From the NCBI GenBank assembly GCA_031270945.1, contig JAISWZ010000372.1, positions 1 through 43,564 of the forward strand: a stretch of 43,564 nucleotides of DNA, in the 5' to 3' direction. The notes under the pieces were generated by a model. The model ran no database searches. It worked only from the letters and a program-made list of their open reading frames with translations, and was not told the origin of the DNA. Source of the stretch: Clostridiales bacterium. Its GTDB lineage: Bacteria > Bacillota > Clostridia > Lachnospirales > WQUN01. This document shows, piece after piece, positions 16,409 through 24,700 of this stretch (position 1 is the stretch's first letter; every line of letters begins with the position of its first letter). A program made the position numbers and the translations under genes.

Positions 16409-16425
16409 GCATATCCCGAAACTTT
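16409..16425. repeat. Single arm of the GCATATCCCA family
   Basis: GCATATCCCGAAACTTTC lies immediately past the stop codon of the first VWA gene, with no clear partner arm nearby. It is probably a decayed or partial copy. Confidence 0.5.
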
Positions 16426-16428
16426 CGG

Positions 16429-17097
16429 CTACGCCGTTATCGACAGCTGCTTCACGGAGCTTGAGAGGGAAATGCCGACATTGGATCCGGGAACGCTTAC
16501 TGACAGCGCGGCTTGGCTTCTGCCGATCCAGCTGAAAAACTCCGAGAAGTTATAGTTCAGAATCTGGAAGCACTTGTCGGAGAGCATGAAAAGCTGCTTT
16601 TTCTCATACCCGGCCCCCACGCCGAAGCAAAGGACGTGGTACTTTCCGTCCGCGTCATCCTGCCTTAGCTTGGCCCCTATCTCTGACAGGTCGTCAAAGA
16701 TGTTGCCGTCAGTTATAAATACGAGCCAAGGCTTGAAGCAGCCTGAGTCGTAGCGGAACTTCTGGCGAGAAGTGTTGGCTCTTGCCATTTCCAGCGCGTC
16801 AACTGCGTATGTGGACCCGCCCAGGGACAGCTTCACCTCTGGAAGCCTTGAGATGGAGTCAAAGGGCTGGACGAGCTTGTGCTGGCCTCTGTCGGAAAAG
16901 GTTATTATGGACATGTCAACAATTTTCGCGAGCCTTGCATCCTGGCGAAGCTCTTGGATCATCCTGTTGACCGAGGCGTCTACGTGAGGCAGGTGGGGTT
17001 CCATGGAGCCAGAGACATCAATTATCAGAGTCAGGCAGCAGTGGTATTCGTTGGGCAGCTCTATGGGCCTGTCAATGTTGTTGAAACGATCTCTCAT
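16429..17097 (-). CDS. TerY-like VWA-domain protein (copy 1)
   Basis: A 222-residue stand-alone von Willebrand A domain. The metal-ion-dependent adhesion site is complete: DVSGSM (27-32), the Thr in GGSTYAVDALEMA and the Asp in VFITDG. Other marks shared with its neighbour are HCCLTL, RLAKIVDMSIITFSDR, GCFKPW, HVLCFGVG and FSWIGRS. TerY-type VWA proteins are the companions of PP2C and kinase proteins in tellurite/stress-response gene clusters, where the domain is thought to bind a partner in a metal-dependent way. There is no signal or membrane segment, so it is cytosolic. ATG at 17097 follows AAAGGAG. Operon position: second gene, between the other VWA gene and a PP2C gene. Confidence 0.9.
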   Translation of the reverse strand: MRDRFNNIDRPIELPNEYHCCLTLIIDVSGSMEPHLPHVDASVNRMIQELRQDARLAKIVDMSIITFSDRGQHKLVQPFDSISRLPEVKLSLGGSTYAVDALEMARANTSRQKFRYDSGCFKPWLVFITDGNIFDDLSEIGAKLRQDDADGKYHVLCFGVGAGYEKKQLFMLSDKCFQILNYNFSEFFSWIGRSQAALSVSVPGSNVGISLSSSVKQLSITA

Positions 17098-17226
17098 GAT
17101 TTTGCTCCTTTCTGGGCGCTCAAAGCAAGCTTTGAGCGCGGGCGCCGAGCGCAAGCTTATGTATCTTAAGAGCTCGCTATATACGAGACGAATTAACCAA
17201 AAATAAAGTCCGGGTTTTTTAGTGAA

Positions 17227-17328
17227 TCCGAAAAAATCCTGGCGAATGCCTCAACTAGTTTGCTCGGGCTTTTGCGAGCAAACACCCGGATTTTTTCGGC
17301 GCCTCGGATATAATTTTGGGATATGCTC
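17227..17328. repeat. Nested inverted repeat with GGGATATGC right arm
   Basis: CCGAAAAAATCC and GGATTTTTTCGG form an inner inverted repeat, with a CTGGCGAATGCCTCAA stretch next to the left arm. The outer right arm TAATTTTGGGATATGCTC is present; the outer left arm is missing or degraded. The inner sequence resembles the copies at 19529 and 33192. It separates the two VWA genes. Confidence 0.75.
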
Positions 17329-18099
17329 TTAATTTTTATCAATTAACGGGATTAGCGCCTCCGGCAGCGGAACCGGGATGTCATCCCCAGGGGCGGAAGC
17401 GGACAAGGCGGCCATGCTCTGCCCGATCCAGCTGAAGAATTCGGCGAAGTTGCAGTCTGCTATCTTGAACACCCTGTCGCTAAGCTGCAGCAACTGGGCG
17501 GGGTTGTAGTTTTCTCCCGCTCCAAAGCAGAGAACGTGGTGCTTTCCGTCTATCTCGCCCTGCTTGAGGCGTTTTGACACTTCTCTCAGGTCCTCTTGGA
17601 TCCGCCCGTCTGTTACGAAGACTATCCAAGGCTTGTAGCATCCTGAGCCGTAGCGGGCCTTTTGTCTTGAGATGTTTTCCATAGCCATCTCCAAAGCCTT
17701 GACAGCGTATGTGAACATTCCTGTCTTCAGCTTCACGGGCTTCGCGCTTGAAACAGATTCAAACGGGAGCAGGAGCTGATGCCTGTCCCTGTCGGAGAAT
17801 GTGATAATGGATACGTCCACAATCTTTGCAAGTCTTGGGACAAGGCGCATGTCGGAAAACATTTTGTTGATGGCGTCGCTGACGTCATCTATCCGGCTTT
17901 CCATTGAGCCAGACACATCCACTACCAGGGTAAGGCAGCAGTGCACCTCGCTTGGCAGCTCAACGGGGCGGTCCAGGTAATTGAATCGCTCAGAACGGTC
18001 CAGGCAATTAACGCGATCAGAGCGATCCAAGCAATTGGCGCTGTTAGAGCGATCCAGGCAATTGATGCGCTCCATTAAAGCATCTGCGCTATTAGGCAT
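17329..18099 (-). CDS. TerY-like VWA-domain protein (copy 2) with N-terminal 9-aa repeats
   Basis: A 256-residue paralogue of the downstream VWA protein. The MIDAS motif DVSGSM (61-66), FTYAVKALEMA and VFVTDG are present, along with HCCLTL, RLAKIVDVSIITFSDR, GCYKPW and HVLCFGAG. The N-terminus differs: residues ~11-46 hold four copies of a nine-residue unit built on NCLDRSxRx, the last copy (RFNYLDRPVELP) matching the single RFNNIDRPIELP of copy 1. Start: ATG at 18099 has AGGG upstream at usable spacing; ATG at 18072 and an upstream TTG are alternatives. A near-consensus promoter lies about 115 bases upstream, making this the first gene of the five-gene operon. Presumed metal-dependent partner-binding subunit of the kinase/phosphatase module. 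Confidence 0.88.
   Translation of the reverse strand: MPNSADALMERINCLDRSNSANCLDRSDRVNCLDRSERFNYLDRPVELPSEVHCCLTLVVDVSGSMESRIDDVSDAINKMFSDMRLVPRLAKIVDVSIITFSDRDRHQLLLPFESVSSAKPVKLKTGMFTYAVKALEMAMENISRQKARYGSGCYKPWIVFVTDGRIQEDLREVSKRLKQGEIDGKHHVLCFGAGENYNPAQLLQLSDRVFKIADCNFAEFFSWIGQSMAALSASAPGDDIPVPLPEALIPLIDKN
17962..18069 (-). repeat. Four 27-bp in-frame tandem repeats
   Basis: Four units of 27 bases encode CLDRS/YLDRP nonapeptides in the VWA copy 2 N-terminus. The units are similar but not identical, which suggests expansion by slippage followed by drift, with the frame kept. Confidence 0.85.
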
Positions 18100-18213
18100 T
18101 CGAATCCCTGCTTTCAAGCATTTTTGGCGAATCCTCAAATTTGGGGATGCCAAAGTTTTGATATGCCAACGAACGTTTTTAAGCTATTCTCTATATTTTA
18201 TGTACGCATATTG

Positions 18214-18242
18214 ATTGTAGCATAAAGGCCTGATTTAGTCAA
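18214..18242 (-). promoter_or_regulatory. Sigma-A-type promoter of the VWA/PP2C/kinase operon
   Basis: On the minus strand, TTGACT (18237-18242), a 17-base spacer and TACAAT (18214-18219) form a near-consensus promoter. It points at VWA copy 2, about 115 bases from its start. No comparably strong promoter was seen inside the operon. Confidence 0.8.
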
Positions 18243-18974
18243 CCGTTTCAAGCGCTGTCCATAATGCGTTTGAGAACCCAATTTACTACTGAGTTATCAA
18301 TAAACATTGCATCTCCAAAACGCGAATTTAAGATTTACGGCCTTTACACTATGCGCAATTATAATTATTATGTCGAATAGCCGAAAAACTATTGCATAAA
18401 ACGACTGGTTCAATAGAAAAATTTGACGAAATATTGCGGGAAATGATTGATTAACGCAAACCTAGGCGAAACTGAGAATTAGGGCTTTGGCGTCAATCAG
18501 GGCTTGCTCTAGAGGCGCTGCGCCATGGATCTAGACGCTGGGCTTTGTCGCGCGCCATGGGCACATCTCCCAAAATATCTGGACATGCATTAAATATGTC
18601 GGCATATGGGTTAAAATAAGGAATAGCGCTGTTTTTTAAGTGGCTAAGGCGACAAAGGCGCAGTCTTGGGAAGAACGGAGTTGCAAACGCTCGTTAGCCA
18701 AGCCCGAGGTGAGCAAATCCCCATAACAAACCAGTTTTGCCATTAATAATTTTTCTCTCTTTCACTCCAATCATGCAATATTTGCCTGATGCGCAGAAGC
18801 TTAGAGCATATCCAAAAATAGGTTTGGGCGTCCAGCGTTGAAGCATTCGCAGGAATCAGTAAACTGGTTGCACATGTATAAGGCAGAATGGGATTATTAT
18901 CGCTTGTGGGATTATCTGGATGAGAGAGATGAATCGCAAAGGCAGGCCAGCTTTCCAAACACGAAAAAAAGGCG
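18243..18974. other. Gene-free, AT-rich spacer
   Basis: About 730 bases with no gene I can support. A 71-codon minus-strand frame near 18743-18958 has no recognisable features or ribosome site. Element-like fragments occur around 18566 (CTCCCAAAATATC) and 18808 (GAGCATATCCAAAAATAG). Confidence 0.5.
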
Positions 18975-19496
18975 TCATTCGACGCCTAATCCAATCTGAT
19001 ACATAAGGTTTTCCCGAGCGTTTTTTACTCTAAGCGCCCATTCTTCGTCTGTGAAATCAAAATGGGAGGGCCTGCCGTACTCATCGAAAGACATGATTAC
19101 GTTGCTGGGCGGATTTGTCGGGCTGTACTGGCCAAGTCGAAGGTAGAAATCCTTCAAGTTGTCCAAAACGACAGGATTGTTTCCAACGTTGTCAGCGTAA
19201 TAGTATTGCTTTGTAAGCGGGCTTATCCTGACATGGCCATCATCCACCGCTGCAGAGAACTCCGCGTTTTCCTCCATGAACTTCTTCTTTCCCTCAGCGT
19301 CCATTGCAGGGTATTCCTTCGTTATGGCATAGCTGGATCTTGGAAAGAAGCTGACGACGTTACCGTTGTATGCGGCTTCAAATTTGGACTTGACTTCTTC
19401 AATCGCATTTTTGCCCCCGACATTCATGCCTATAAAGAATACGCAAACAGATGACAGGATCCATGAAGCAAGCAATATGACGGTTTTTCGGTGCAT
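18975..19496 (-). CDS. Membrane-anchored extracytoplasmic protein of unknown function
   Basis: A 173-residue protein whose N-terminal segment (HRKTVILLASWILSSVCVFF) is one hydrophobic helix after two basic residues: an uncleaved signal anchor or signal peptide. The rest is soluble and charged, with YAITKEYPAMDAEGKKKF, DNVGNNPVVLDNLKDFYLRL and a C-terminal FDFTDEEWALRVKNAREN. I do not recognise the family. ATG at 19496 follows AAGGAG; the longer frame upstream is not supported. A consensus promoter at 19677-19706 faces it, with a palindromic element between promoter and gene in the 5' leader. It is transcribed alone, toward the kinase operon. Confidence 0.8.
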   Translation of the reverse strand: MHRKTVILLASWILSSVCVFFIGMNVGGKNAIEEVKSKFEAAYNGNVVSFFPRSSYAITKEYPAMDAEGKKKFMEENAEFSAAVDDGHVRISPLTKQYYYADNVGNNPVVLDNLKDFYLRLGQYSPTNPPSNVIMSFDEYGRPSHFDFTDEEWALRVKNARENLMYQIGLGVE

Positions 19497-19528
19497 TTTA
19501 TCACTCCTTGACGGTTTGGTCATTGATT

Positions 19529-19627
19529 GCATATCCCGAAATTCCGAAATGGCACCGGAAAAATCCTGGCGAATGCTTCAATGCTGGATTTTTCCAGTGC
19601 CTCGGATATAATTTGGGAAATGCTCTT
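19529..19627. repeat. Palindromic element, GCATATCCCA family (~99 bp, nested arms)
   Basis: The outer arms are GCATATCCCGAAATT and AATTTGGGAAATGC. The inner arms are GGCACCGGAAAAATCC and GGATTTTTCCAGTGCC, around TGGCGAATGCTTCAATGCT. It lies in the 5' leader of the preceding minus-strand gene, between promoter and ribosome site, so it would fold in the mRNA. Confidence 0.88.
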
Positions 19628-19676
19628 AGTCCAAACCTTGATTTATGAGCCTTGAAGGAGTTCTTATGGCAGAACT

Positions 19677-19706
19677 ATTATATCTTGCTAATATATGTGA
19701 TGTCAA
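19677..19706 (-). promoter_or_regulatory. Consensus sigma-A promoter
   Basis: On the minus strand, perfect TTGACA (19701-19706), an 18-base spacer and perfect TATAAT (19677-19682) occur, upstream of the membrane-anchored protein gene. Confidence 0.85.
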
Positions 19707-19835
19707 TTGGTATTTTTAAATTGAAATAAATATGTAATTGTTTTAAAAACATGCTAAATATCCTAGTTGTCGCATAGAAAAAATACATGAAACATCTAAA
19801 GTTTTGCATTAGCCTGCCCTAGATCCACGTGAATA

Positions 19836-19869
19836 AGGGGTTGGACAGGCTTGCGCCTGTCCAACCCCT
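19836..19869. terminator. Perfect 15-bp hairpin in a gene-free region
   Basis: AGGGGTTGGACAGGC pairs perfectly around TTGC with its complement. No gene ends close by on either strand within 400 bases, so it is an orphan hairpin or marks a lost gene. Confidence 0.55.
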
Positions 19870-19975
19870 ATCCATGAATCATACTTTAATAAGAAAGCTT
19901 AAATCATGGGGTTTTGCTTTTTGCTCCTTGTCTGACAAACCGTTCTCATTGAGTAAATCATTCTTATCTATTAAG

Positions 19976-20155
19976 CTCTTGGTTCTTAGCTTTTGGCTTT
20001 TAACTATTAGATTTTAACTCTTTGATCTTAGCTCTAAACTCTTAACTTTTACTTTTTACTCTAAACTCTTAACTTTTGCTTTTAACTCAAAACTCTTAAC
20101 TCTTAACTCTTAACTCTTTACTCTTCTCTCTCAACTCTCAACTCTCAACTCTTTA
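19976..20155. repeat. Low-complexity CTCTTAA-type repeat tract
   Basis: Pyrimidine-rich and A/T-rich heptamer-like units (ACTCTTA, then CTCAACT) run for about 180 bases with drift. No coding potential is expected, and it may be prone to slippage. Flanks from 19707 to 20350 hold no supported gene. Confidence 0.75.
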
Positions 20156-20350
20156 GATCAAACAAAGCTTTCAGCATCACGCTCTCCGTGCGCATGCCAA
20201 AATTCTGCGCTAGCCGCAAGAGCGGCACCCTGTGAGCTAACGCTGTGGACTTCTTCTGGATTCGCTTTGGCCGGCTTGCCCGCGAGCGAAGAAAGCTGCG
20301 CTTTTCGCCTGCAAGGCTATATGCTTGACACAGAGATGGCTCATTGAGCC

Positions 20351-20659
20351 CTATCCATAGATTTCAATCGCATCTCTCATGATCTGTTCATAGAACTCAT
20401 CATCCAAAGCGGGTGTCTTGACAATGTCCACTGGCTTTTTTAAGCCTTCTTCCAGATCTGCTTGAAGACCGCCAAGATCGAAAAGCGGATCGACTCTGTC
20501 AAAGTCGATCATGAGATCGACGTTGCTTGTCCAGGTTGCCTCGTTGCGGGCGTACGAGCCAATAAGGGATAGCTTTTCCACTTTTCGGGCTCTTGCGATT
20601 GGCGCTACAATGTCTCTGATCTCCGAAACTGTGTATACGCGCTTTGTGTACTTTACCAC
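20351..20659 (-). CDS. MNT-type nucleotidyltransferase domain protein (orphan)
   Basis: A 102-residue minimal nucleotidyltransferase. The GSYARNEATWTSNVDLMIDF stretch matches the family's GSx10DxD core, but the first metal-binding Asp of the DxD is Asn (AAC codon), so catalysis may be impaired or altered. The family includes antitoxin partners of HEPN toxins, some of which act by AMPylating the toxin. No HEPN gene lies beside it here. Start: GTG at 20659 is preceded by AGGAGGTGA at ideal spacing; an ATG at 20710 would overlap the promoter and is rejected. A TTGACT-N17-TAAACT promoter and a perfect palindrome lie immediately upstream, leaving a very short leader. Solo antitoxin, degraded module or regulator are all possible. 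Confidence 0.85.
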   Translation of the reverse strand: MVKYTKRVYTVSEIRDIVAPIARARKVEKLSLIGSYARNEATWTSNVDLMIDFDRVDPLFDLGGLQADLEEGLKKPVDIVKTPALDDEFYEQIMRDAIEIYG

Positions 20660-20678
20660 CTGATCACCTCCTGTGGTC

Positions 20679-20707
20679 AGTTTACTGCAAAGTCGAAAAA
20701 AAGTCAA
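20679..20707 (-). promoter_or_regulatory. Promoter of the MNT-like gene
   Basis: On the minus strand, TTGACT (20702-20707), 17 bases and TAAACT (20679-20684). The expected start of transcription is only a few bases before the AGGAGG ribosome site. Confidence 0.65.
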
Positions 20708-20722
20708 CATTGCTGTAACCTG

Positions 20723-20740
20723 GGCTGATGTTCATCAGCC
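20723..20740. promoter_or_regulatory. Palindromic operator candidate
   Basis: GGCTGATG and CATCAGCC form perfect 8-base arms around TT, 15 bases upstream of the -35 box of the MNT-like gene. A weaker related palindrome (TAGGCT...AGCCTA) follows up to about 20766. The layout fits a repressor or activator site; the binder is unknown. Confidence 0.55.
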
Positions 20741-20905
20741 TAGGCTGGTATCATCGGCTTAGCCTAAGCCTTCCCAAAATTTCGCTTTAGATCTATTTCA
20801 ATGGCCCAAGGCAAGCGCTTGTTGGCCAAAGGCTGAGCAAAGCCCTGATTTCGCCGCATGTCCCAAGCCGGGCGTTTGGCGGCATAAATTGCTGCACATG
20901 AGAGC

Positions 20906-20934
20906 TTGATAAGCCAGTCCATTTATGCTATACT
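20906..20934 (+). promoter_or_regulatory. Sigma-A-type promoter upstream of the SseB-like gene
   Basis: TTGATA (20906-20911), a 17-base spacer and TATACT (20929-20934) on the plus strand. A GC-rich hairpin (GCTTGGGG/CCCCAAGC, 20950-20971) and a 14-bp tandem repeat occupy the leader that follows. Confidence 0.8.
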
Positions 20935-21020
20935 ACCCAGTAGGTTTGCGCTTGGGGAGGGGCCCCCAAGCCTAGAATAACAGGGGGATGCCCTAAATAT
21001 AAAATATGCGAAAGCGTTGC

Positions 21021-21090
21021 GCCACAGGCTTTTCGCCACAGGCTTTTCGCCTAAGGCTTTTTGCCTCAGGCTTTTTGCCTAAGGCGCTTC
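21021..21090. repeat. Five 14-bp tandem units in the SseB-like leader
   Basis: Five consecutive 14-base units of the type GCCACAGGCTTTTC / GCCTAAGGCTTTTT run without gaps. The period is not a multiple of three, which argues against this part being coding. Each unit holds an AGGC...GCCT-like half palindrome, so transcripts could fold. Confidence 0.85.
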
Positions 21091-21110
21091 GCGAGAAAGA
21101 AGGCGAGACA

Positions 21111-21515
21111 TTGGGCTCCATCTTTGATGAGGAGTTTGACCCCTTTCTGGACTGGAACGGGGCGTATGATAAATATGTGGCTTCTGATAGCCAAAACATT
21201 AAGCTAATGCTTCGAAAAATGCTCAAGGCGGACTTTTACTATCCGGTTGATCCGGCTGATGAAACCAAAGTAAGGTTTCTTGCGTCAAATGAAATGGTCT
21301 TTCTGCCGATCTTCACGTCAATGAGCGAGCTTTGCCAATTCGAGGCGCCTCACAAAAGGAAGATCGCCAAGCTCAAAGACGCCAGGGAAATTTTGCGCGT
21401 TATCCAAGGCCCGTGCGGGATAGTTGTCAATCCTTTTGGAAAGGCCATCGCTTTTGGCTCGCAGCAGCTTTTTGGCAGCGAGTGGGAAGAGATAGCAAAC
21501 GAGGAAGACGAATAG
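21111..21515 (+). CDS. SseB-family-like protein
   Basis: About 134 residues if it starts at TTG 21111, which has GAAGGCGAG just upstream. An in-frame ATG at 21006 gives 169 residues, but its extra N-terminus would be encoded by the 14-bp tandem repeat and is unlikely. The body matches the SseB N-terminal type of domain: NIKLMLRKMLKADFYYPV, then VRFLASNEMVFLPIFTSMSEL, AREILRVI and GIVVNPFGKAIAF. Members of this family are small cytosolic proteins of unclear function, sometimes found near toxin or secretion genes. A promoter at 20906-20934 drives it, and a strong hairpin starts at its stop codon. Monocistronic. Confidence 0.75.
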   Translation: MGSIFDEEFDPFLDWNGAYDKYVASDSQNIKLMLRKMLKADFYYPVDPADETKVRFLASNEMVFLPIFTSMSELCQFEAPHKRKIAKLKDAREILRVIQGPCGIVVNPFGKAIAFGSQQLFGSEWEEIANEEDE

Positions 21516-21557
21516 CGACAAAAGAGCCCCAGGCGTCGCCTGGGGCTCTTTTGTCGC
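21515..21557. terminator. Bidirectional terminator after the SseB-like gene
   Basis: A 20-bp perfect stem (GCGACAAAAGAGCCCCAGGC and its complement) with a GTC loop starts at the last base of the stop codon. The lower stem supplies CTCTTTTGT on either strand. Confidence 0.85.
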
Positions 21558-21643
21558 GCTGGCGGGCTGCGCCCGCCTTGGTTTTTGGTTTTGGTTTGAA
21601 AATCATTAAAGCGCAAAACTTTGGTCTTGAAATCTTTTAATAT

Positions 21644-21683
21644 CGCAACCGATTTGCTGGGAAAATCGGACAAATCGGTTGCG
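21644..21683. repeat. Inverted repeat CGCAACCGATTTG / CAAATCGGTTGCG
   Basis: Thirteen-base perfect arms with a 14-base loop (itself carrying AAATCGG, so alternative pairing is possible) lie in the gap between the SseB-like gene and the end of the first giant surface protein gene. Confidence 0.65.
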
Positions 21684-21696
21684 AGAACAACGCTAA

Positions 21697-21778
21697 ACCC
21701 TAAAACTAAAGCATAAAATCATAAACCCTAAAAACCAAACCCTAAAACCGCAAACCCTAAAACAAAACCCAAACCTAA
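21697..21778. repeat. AAACCCTAAA-type degenerate repeat tract
   Basis: Five or more irregular AAACCCTAAAA units abut the stop codon of the minus-strand surface protein gene. On the minus strand this reads as T-rich with TTTAGGGTTT units, which may help termination. Confidence 0.7.
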
Positions 21779-24700
21779 ATCTGATTCGCGTCCTGCGCTA
21801 TCGCTGAGAGTATCTCGAACACCTGGCCCATGCTAATGGGCCCTTGGGGGTTTGACCGCATGGGATAGAGGGGCCTTGTTCCTGGGAAGACGAAGCCAAG
21901 GGCTTCGGCTTTCAGGAAGGTGTCCTGGCTATCCTGGGATAGATCTAAAAGATCTGTGAAGATGGATTGGGATAGGGCGGGATAGCTTTCAACTGGGCCT
22001 ACAAGGATTTCTCTGAGCCCGATCAAGGCTCTGAGCGCGTCCTCCTTGGTGACAGGAGACTTTTCCTGGTAAAGGCCAGCGGATTTCAGGGAATCGGCGT
22101 CTTGGCTGGAGATTGGATCATTTAAGCGGATGGTGCCCTTTTGCCTTGCCAGGGCAAGGACTAGCTGGTTGAGCTGTGACGCCGTGACAGTGGAGCTTGG
22201 GATCAGCGCATGGAGATCTTCTATGCGAAACAGGCTATTCAGGTAGGAGGCGGCTTCAATCGCCTGCGGGTCTGAATGCAGGCTGCCTGGATAGGGAGCG
22301 TTTGCTGGAGGCTTGAAGCCTAGGACCGCGTACTTGCTGGGTCGCCTGGAGTAAAAAGAGATGAGCGGGAGCGCTTTTTCTGAGGGGGCAAGCTCCCAGC
22401 CAACGGTATCCTCTGACGCATGGAAGGCATTGACGTTTGTTGGCGCCCTTTCGATGTCGCCAAGGCTGAAGCTGATCTTGGCGGGCTTTTGAAGCTCTGT
22501 CGCCTGGACTGTCTTAAGGGGCGTAATGATTGAGACTTTTAGCTCTTGGGCTTTCGCCAGGTAGGACTCGCCGCTTTTAAGGCTTGGCCCGTCGGTGTCT
22601 GAGAGGGTGATCAGGACTCTGGATCCTCTGCCAAAGGTATCGGGGATAGGTATCGCGCCAGGAGGAATGGTCGCGCTGATCTCTCCGGATTTTAGGGATA
22701 GCTCGATCCCTCGCTCCCTGAAGGCTTCGATTACTGTAAACGGGATATCCAGGACTCTGGTCTTGACGGGAAGGTAGAACTGCTCGTCCATGTCTATGGA
22801 ATAGGAATAGGCCTTCTCTTCGATCAGGGTTGAGATAAGCCTTTCATCCACGTAGTTGTCCCTGGTTCCGTCTACCCCTCTGCCATCGCTTCTGAACCTG
22901 TAGGTTACCTTGTTTTCCTTTCTGTCATAGATCACCTCAAAGTCTTTTTGGGGAAGCGGGTACATTCCCGCTTCTGCGGTGCCGTCATACTCTTCGTCGA
23001 TCTTGCTGCTGTGAAGCAGGACAGTTGAAGACCAGGCAGACTCTTTTCTTTTTGCGAAGACTGGATCCAGGTCTTTTTCCGGGGTCAGGCTTGGAACCGT
23101 GATCTCCATCGCGTCAAGAAAGTTGGGGTTGGCGGACAGGCTGACGGTATAGGCGTAAGACGTGACAATGCTGCCGTCTTTCTTTGTGACGGTAAGGATC
23201 GTCTTGGCTCTCATGTAATAAGGCCTGTTTGGCAAAAGATCGCCGAACTTGACCATGAACATCCTGGCCATGGAGGGAGAGCCCAGAAACTGGGGGCCTT
23301 CCGCTGAAGATGGAGCTTTGGGGTTATCCTCTTGGGTATGCCCGTCATTGGCGTCAAGCATCCACTCGACTATTATATAGTCCAGCCCCTGCGGTACCAG
23401 CGCGGTGCCGTTCAGGGTATTGTACTCGGTTACATGGGAGTCGTCAGCCAGCCCCAGCCCTTTGGGGGGCTTGGGCGCTATGATGTCCAAGGTTTCCATG
23501 GTGACCGGGTTTGACCAGGCGGAATAGGCTGGGCCTGACGGGTTGTTGGCGATGGATCTGATCCAGATGTGCGTTACGGTCTTGGGAAACAGGCCTTTCA
23601 GGGTATACTGGATGTGCGGGAGCCCATTCTTTGTCAAATATACCGCTGAGTCTTGGATCTCCTCCCAGGTGACCACATTCCCTCCCTCCGGGTAGTCGCC
23701 AATGGCGCTTGACCATTTCAGCTCATAGGAAAGCTCAGGGGTGAACTCCCAGAGCACTGTCAGCGTCATGTCAGTGGCTTCTCCAGGAAGGAGGGTTGGA
23801 ACTGTCGGAGTCAGCTCCAAGGGCGGTTTCTTGCCTAGCGTTGTAGCTGTGACAAAGCTGGGGTAATGGGAGGTCCTCTTTCCGTCCTGGATGATGTAAG
23901 GGCGGAAGAACACGGCGTAAGCGGTATTCTCGACCAAGGGGTTTCCCATGTAGTCGCTGGTCACAGTATAGTCAGGGTGCAGCCTGTCTCCGGTTCCTGT
24001 TATGGGCGCCCAGGCGGCGACGCTTTCAGGCTTGGATATGCTAAGCATGTAGGTTTCGTATCCGCCGGACGCTTGAACGTCGTCATGCCTCGCGACATGG
24101 ATCTCGAAGGATGCCCCTTCCATGTTTATCTGCCTTATGGGAATGTCAGCCCAGATCGACGCGCCAAGGAGCCTGAGCTCTTCGCGGATGTCCAGGATTG
24201 TATGGCTTCCGATCTTGTTCAGCGAATACTTGTACTGGCTAAGCTGGGCTTCCTTTCCGAAGGATACCGTCCCGTCCAGGTTTACCCCCAATTCCGCGTG
24301 CCAGGACTTGTCGGCTTCGTTATAGGCCTCGTAGTAGAGCATGTCCCACTGTATGCCTATGGAGTTCTCGGTGATCTCCTCGACCCCGTCCTCGTCCTCT
24401 TTAATCCGAAGGGGAGGTTTCGCCAGCATCTGCGGATTTGTTGCGATCTTGCCTTGCGGGGGAGCGAATATGGAGTCCTGGGCCGGAAGGCTCTTTTGCC
24501 CTCCGGGATCACGCCTCGCAATAATTTTCACGTAGTAAACCTTGTTGTCGCTCAGAGCGCTTCGCATTACGGATCCATCTTCCATCACATGGCAGTACTC
24601 GGTCAGGTTTGTTGTGTATGACGGCAGATCCCGGCTGGAGTTCTCAGGCCTGAACGGGTTGACCTGAAGTCCCGCCGCGTCCAGGGTTTTTATCATTTTG

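Noticed and set aside
1-18099. Type VI or type VII secretion locus
   Set aside because: Kinase/PP2C/VWA and CbxX-type ATPase genes recall such loci, but no structural secretion genes (sheath, tube, EccC-type, WXG100) are visible.
18085-18110. TTCGAATCCC resembling a tRNA T-loop
   Set aside because: It lies at the start of the second VWA gene and no cloverleaf partners are present; no tRNA or rRNA gene was found in the window.
18743-18958. 71-codon minus-strand frame
   Set aside because: No ribosome site, no motif, and it includes a fragment of the dispersed palindromic element.
21697-21778. Telomere-like AAACCCTAA repeat
   Set aside because: The units are irregular and internal to a bacterial segment; more likely simple low-complexity sequence.
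23866-24621. 251-codon plus-strand frame inside the first giant surface gene
   Set aside because: Antisense shadow; the minus-strand frame is continuous with signal peptide and fibronectin-like units.
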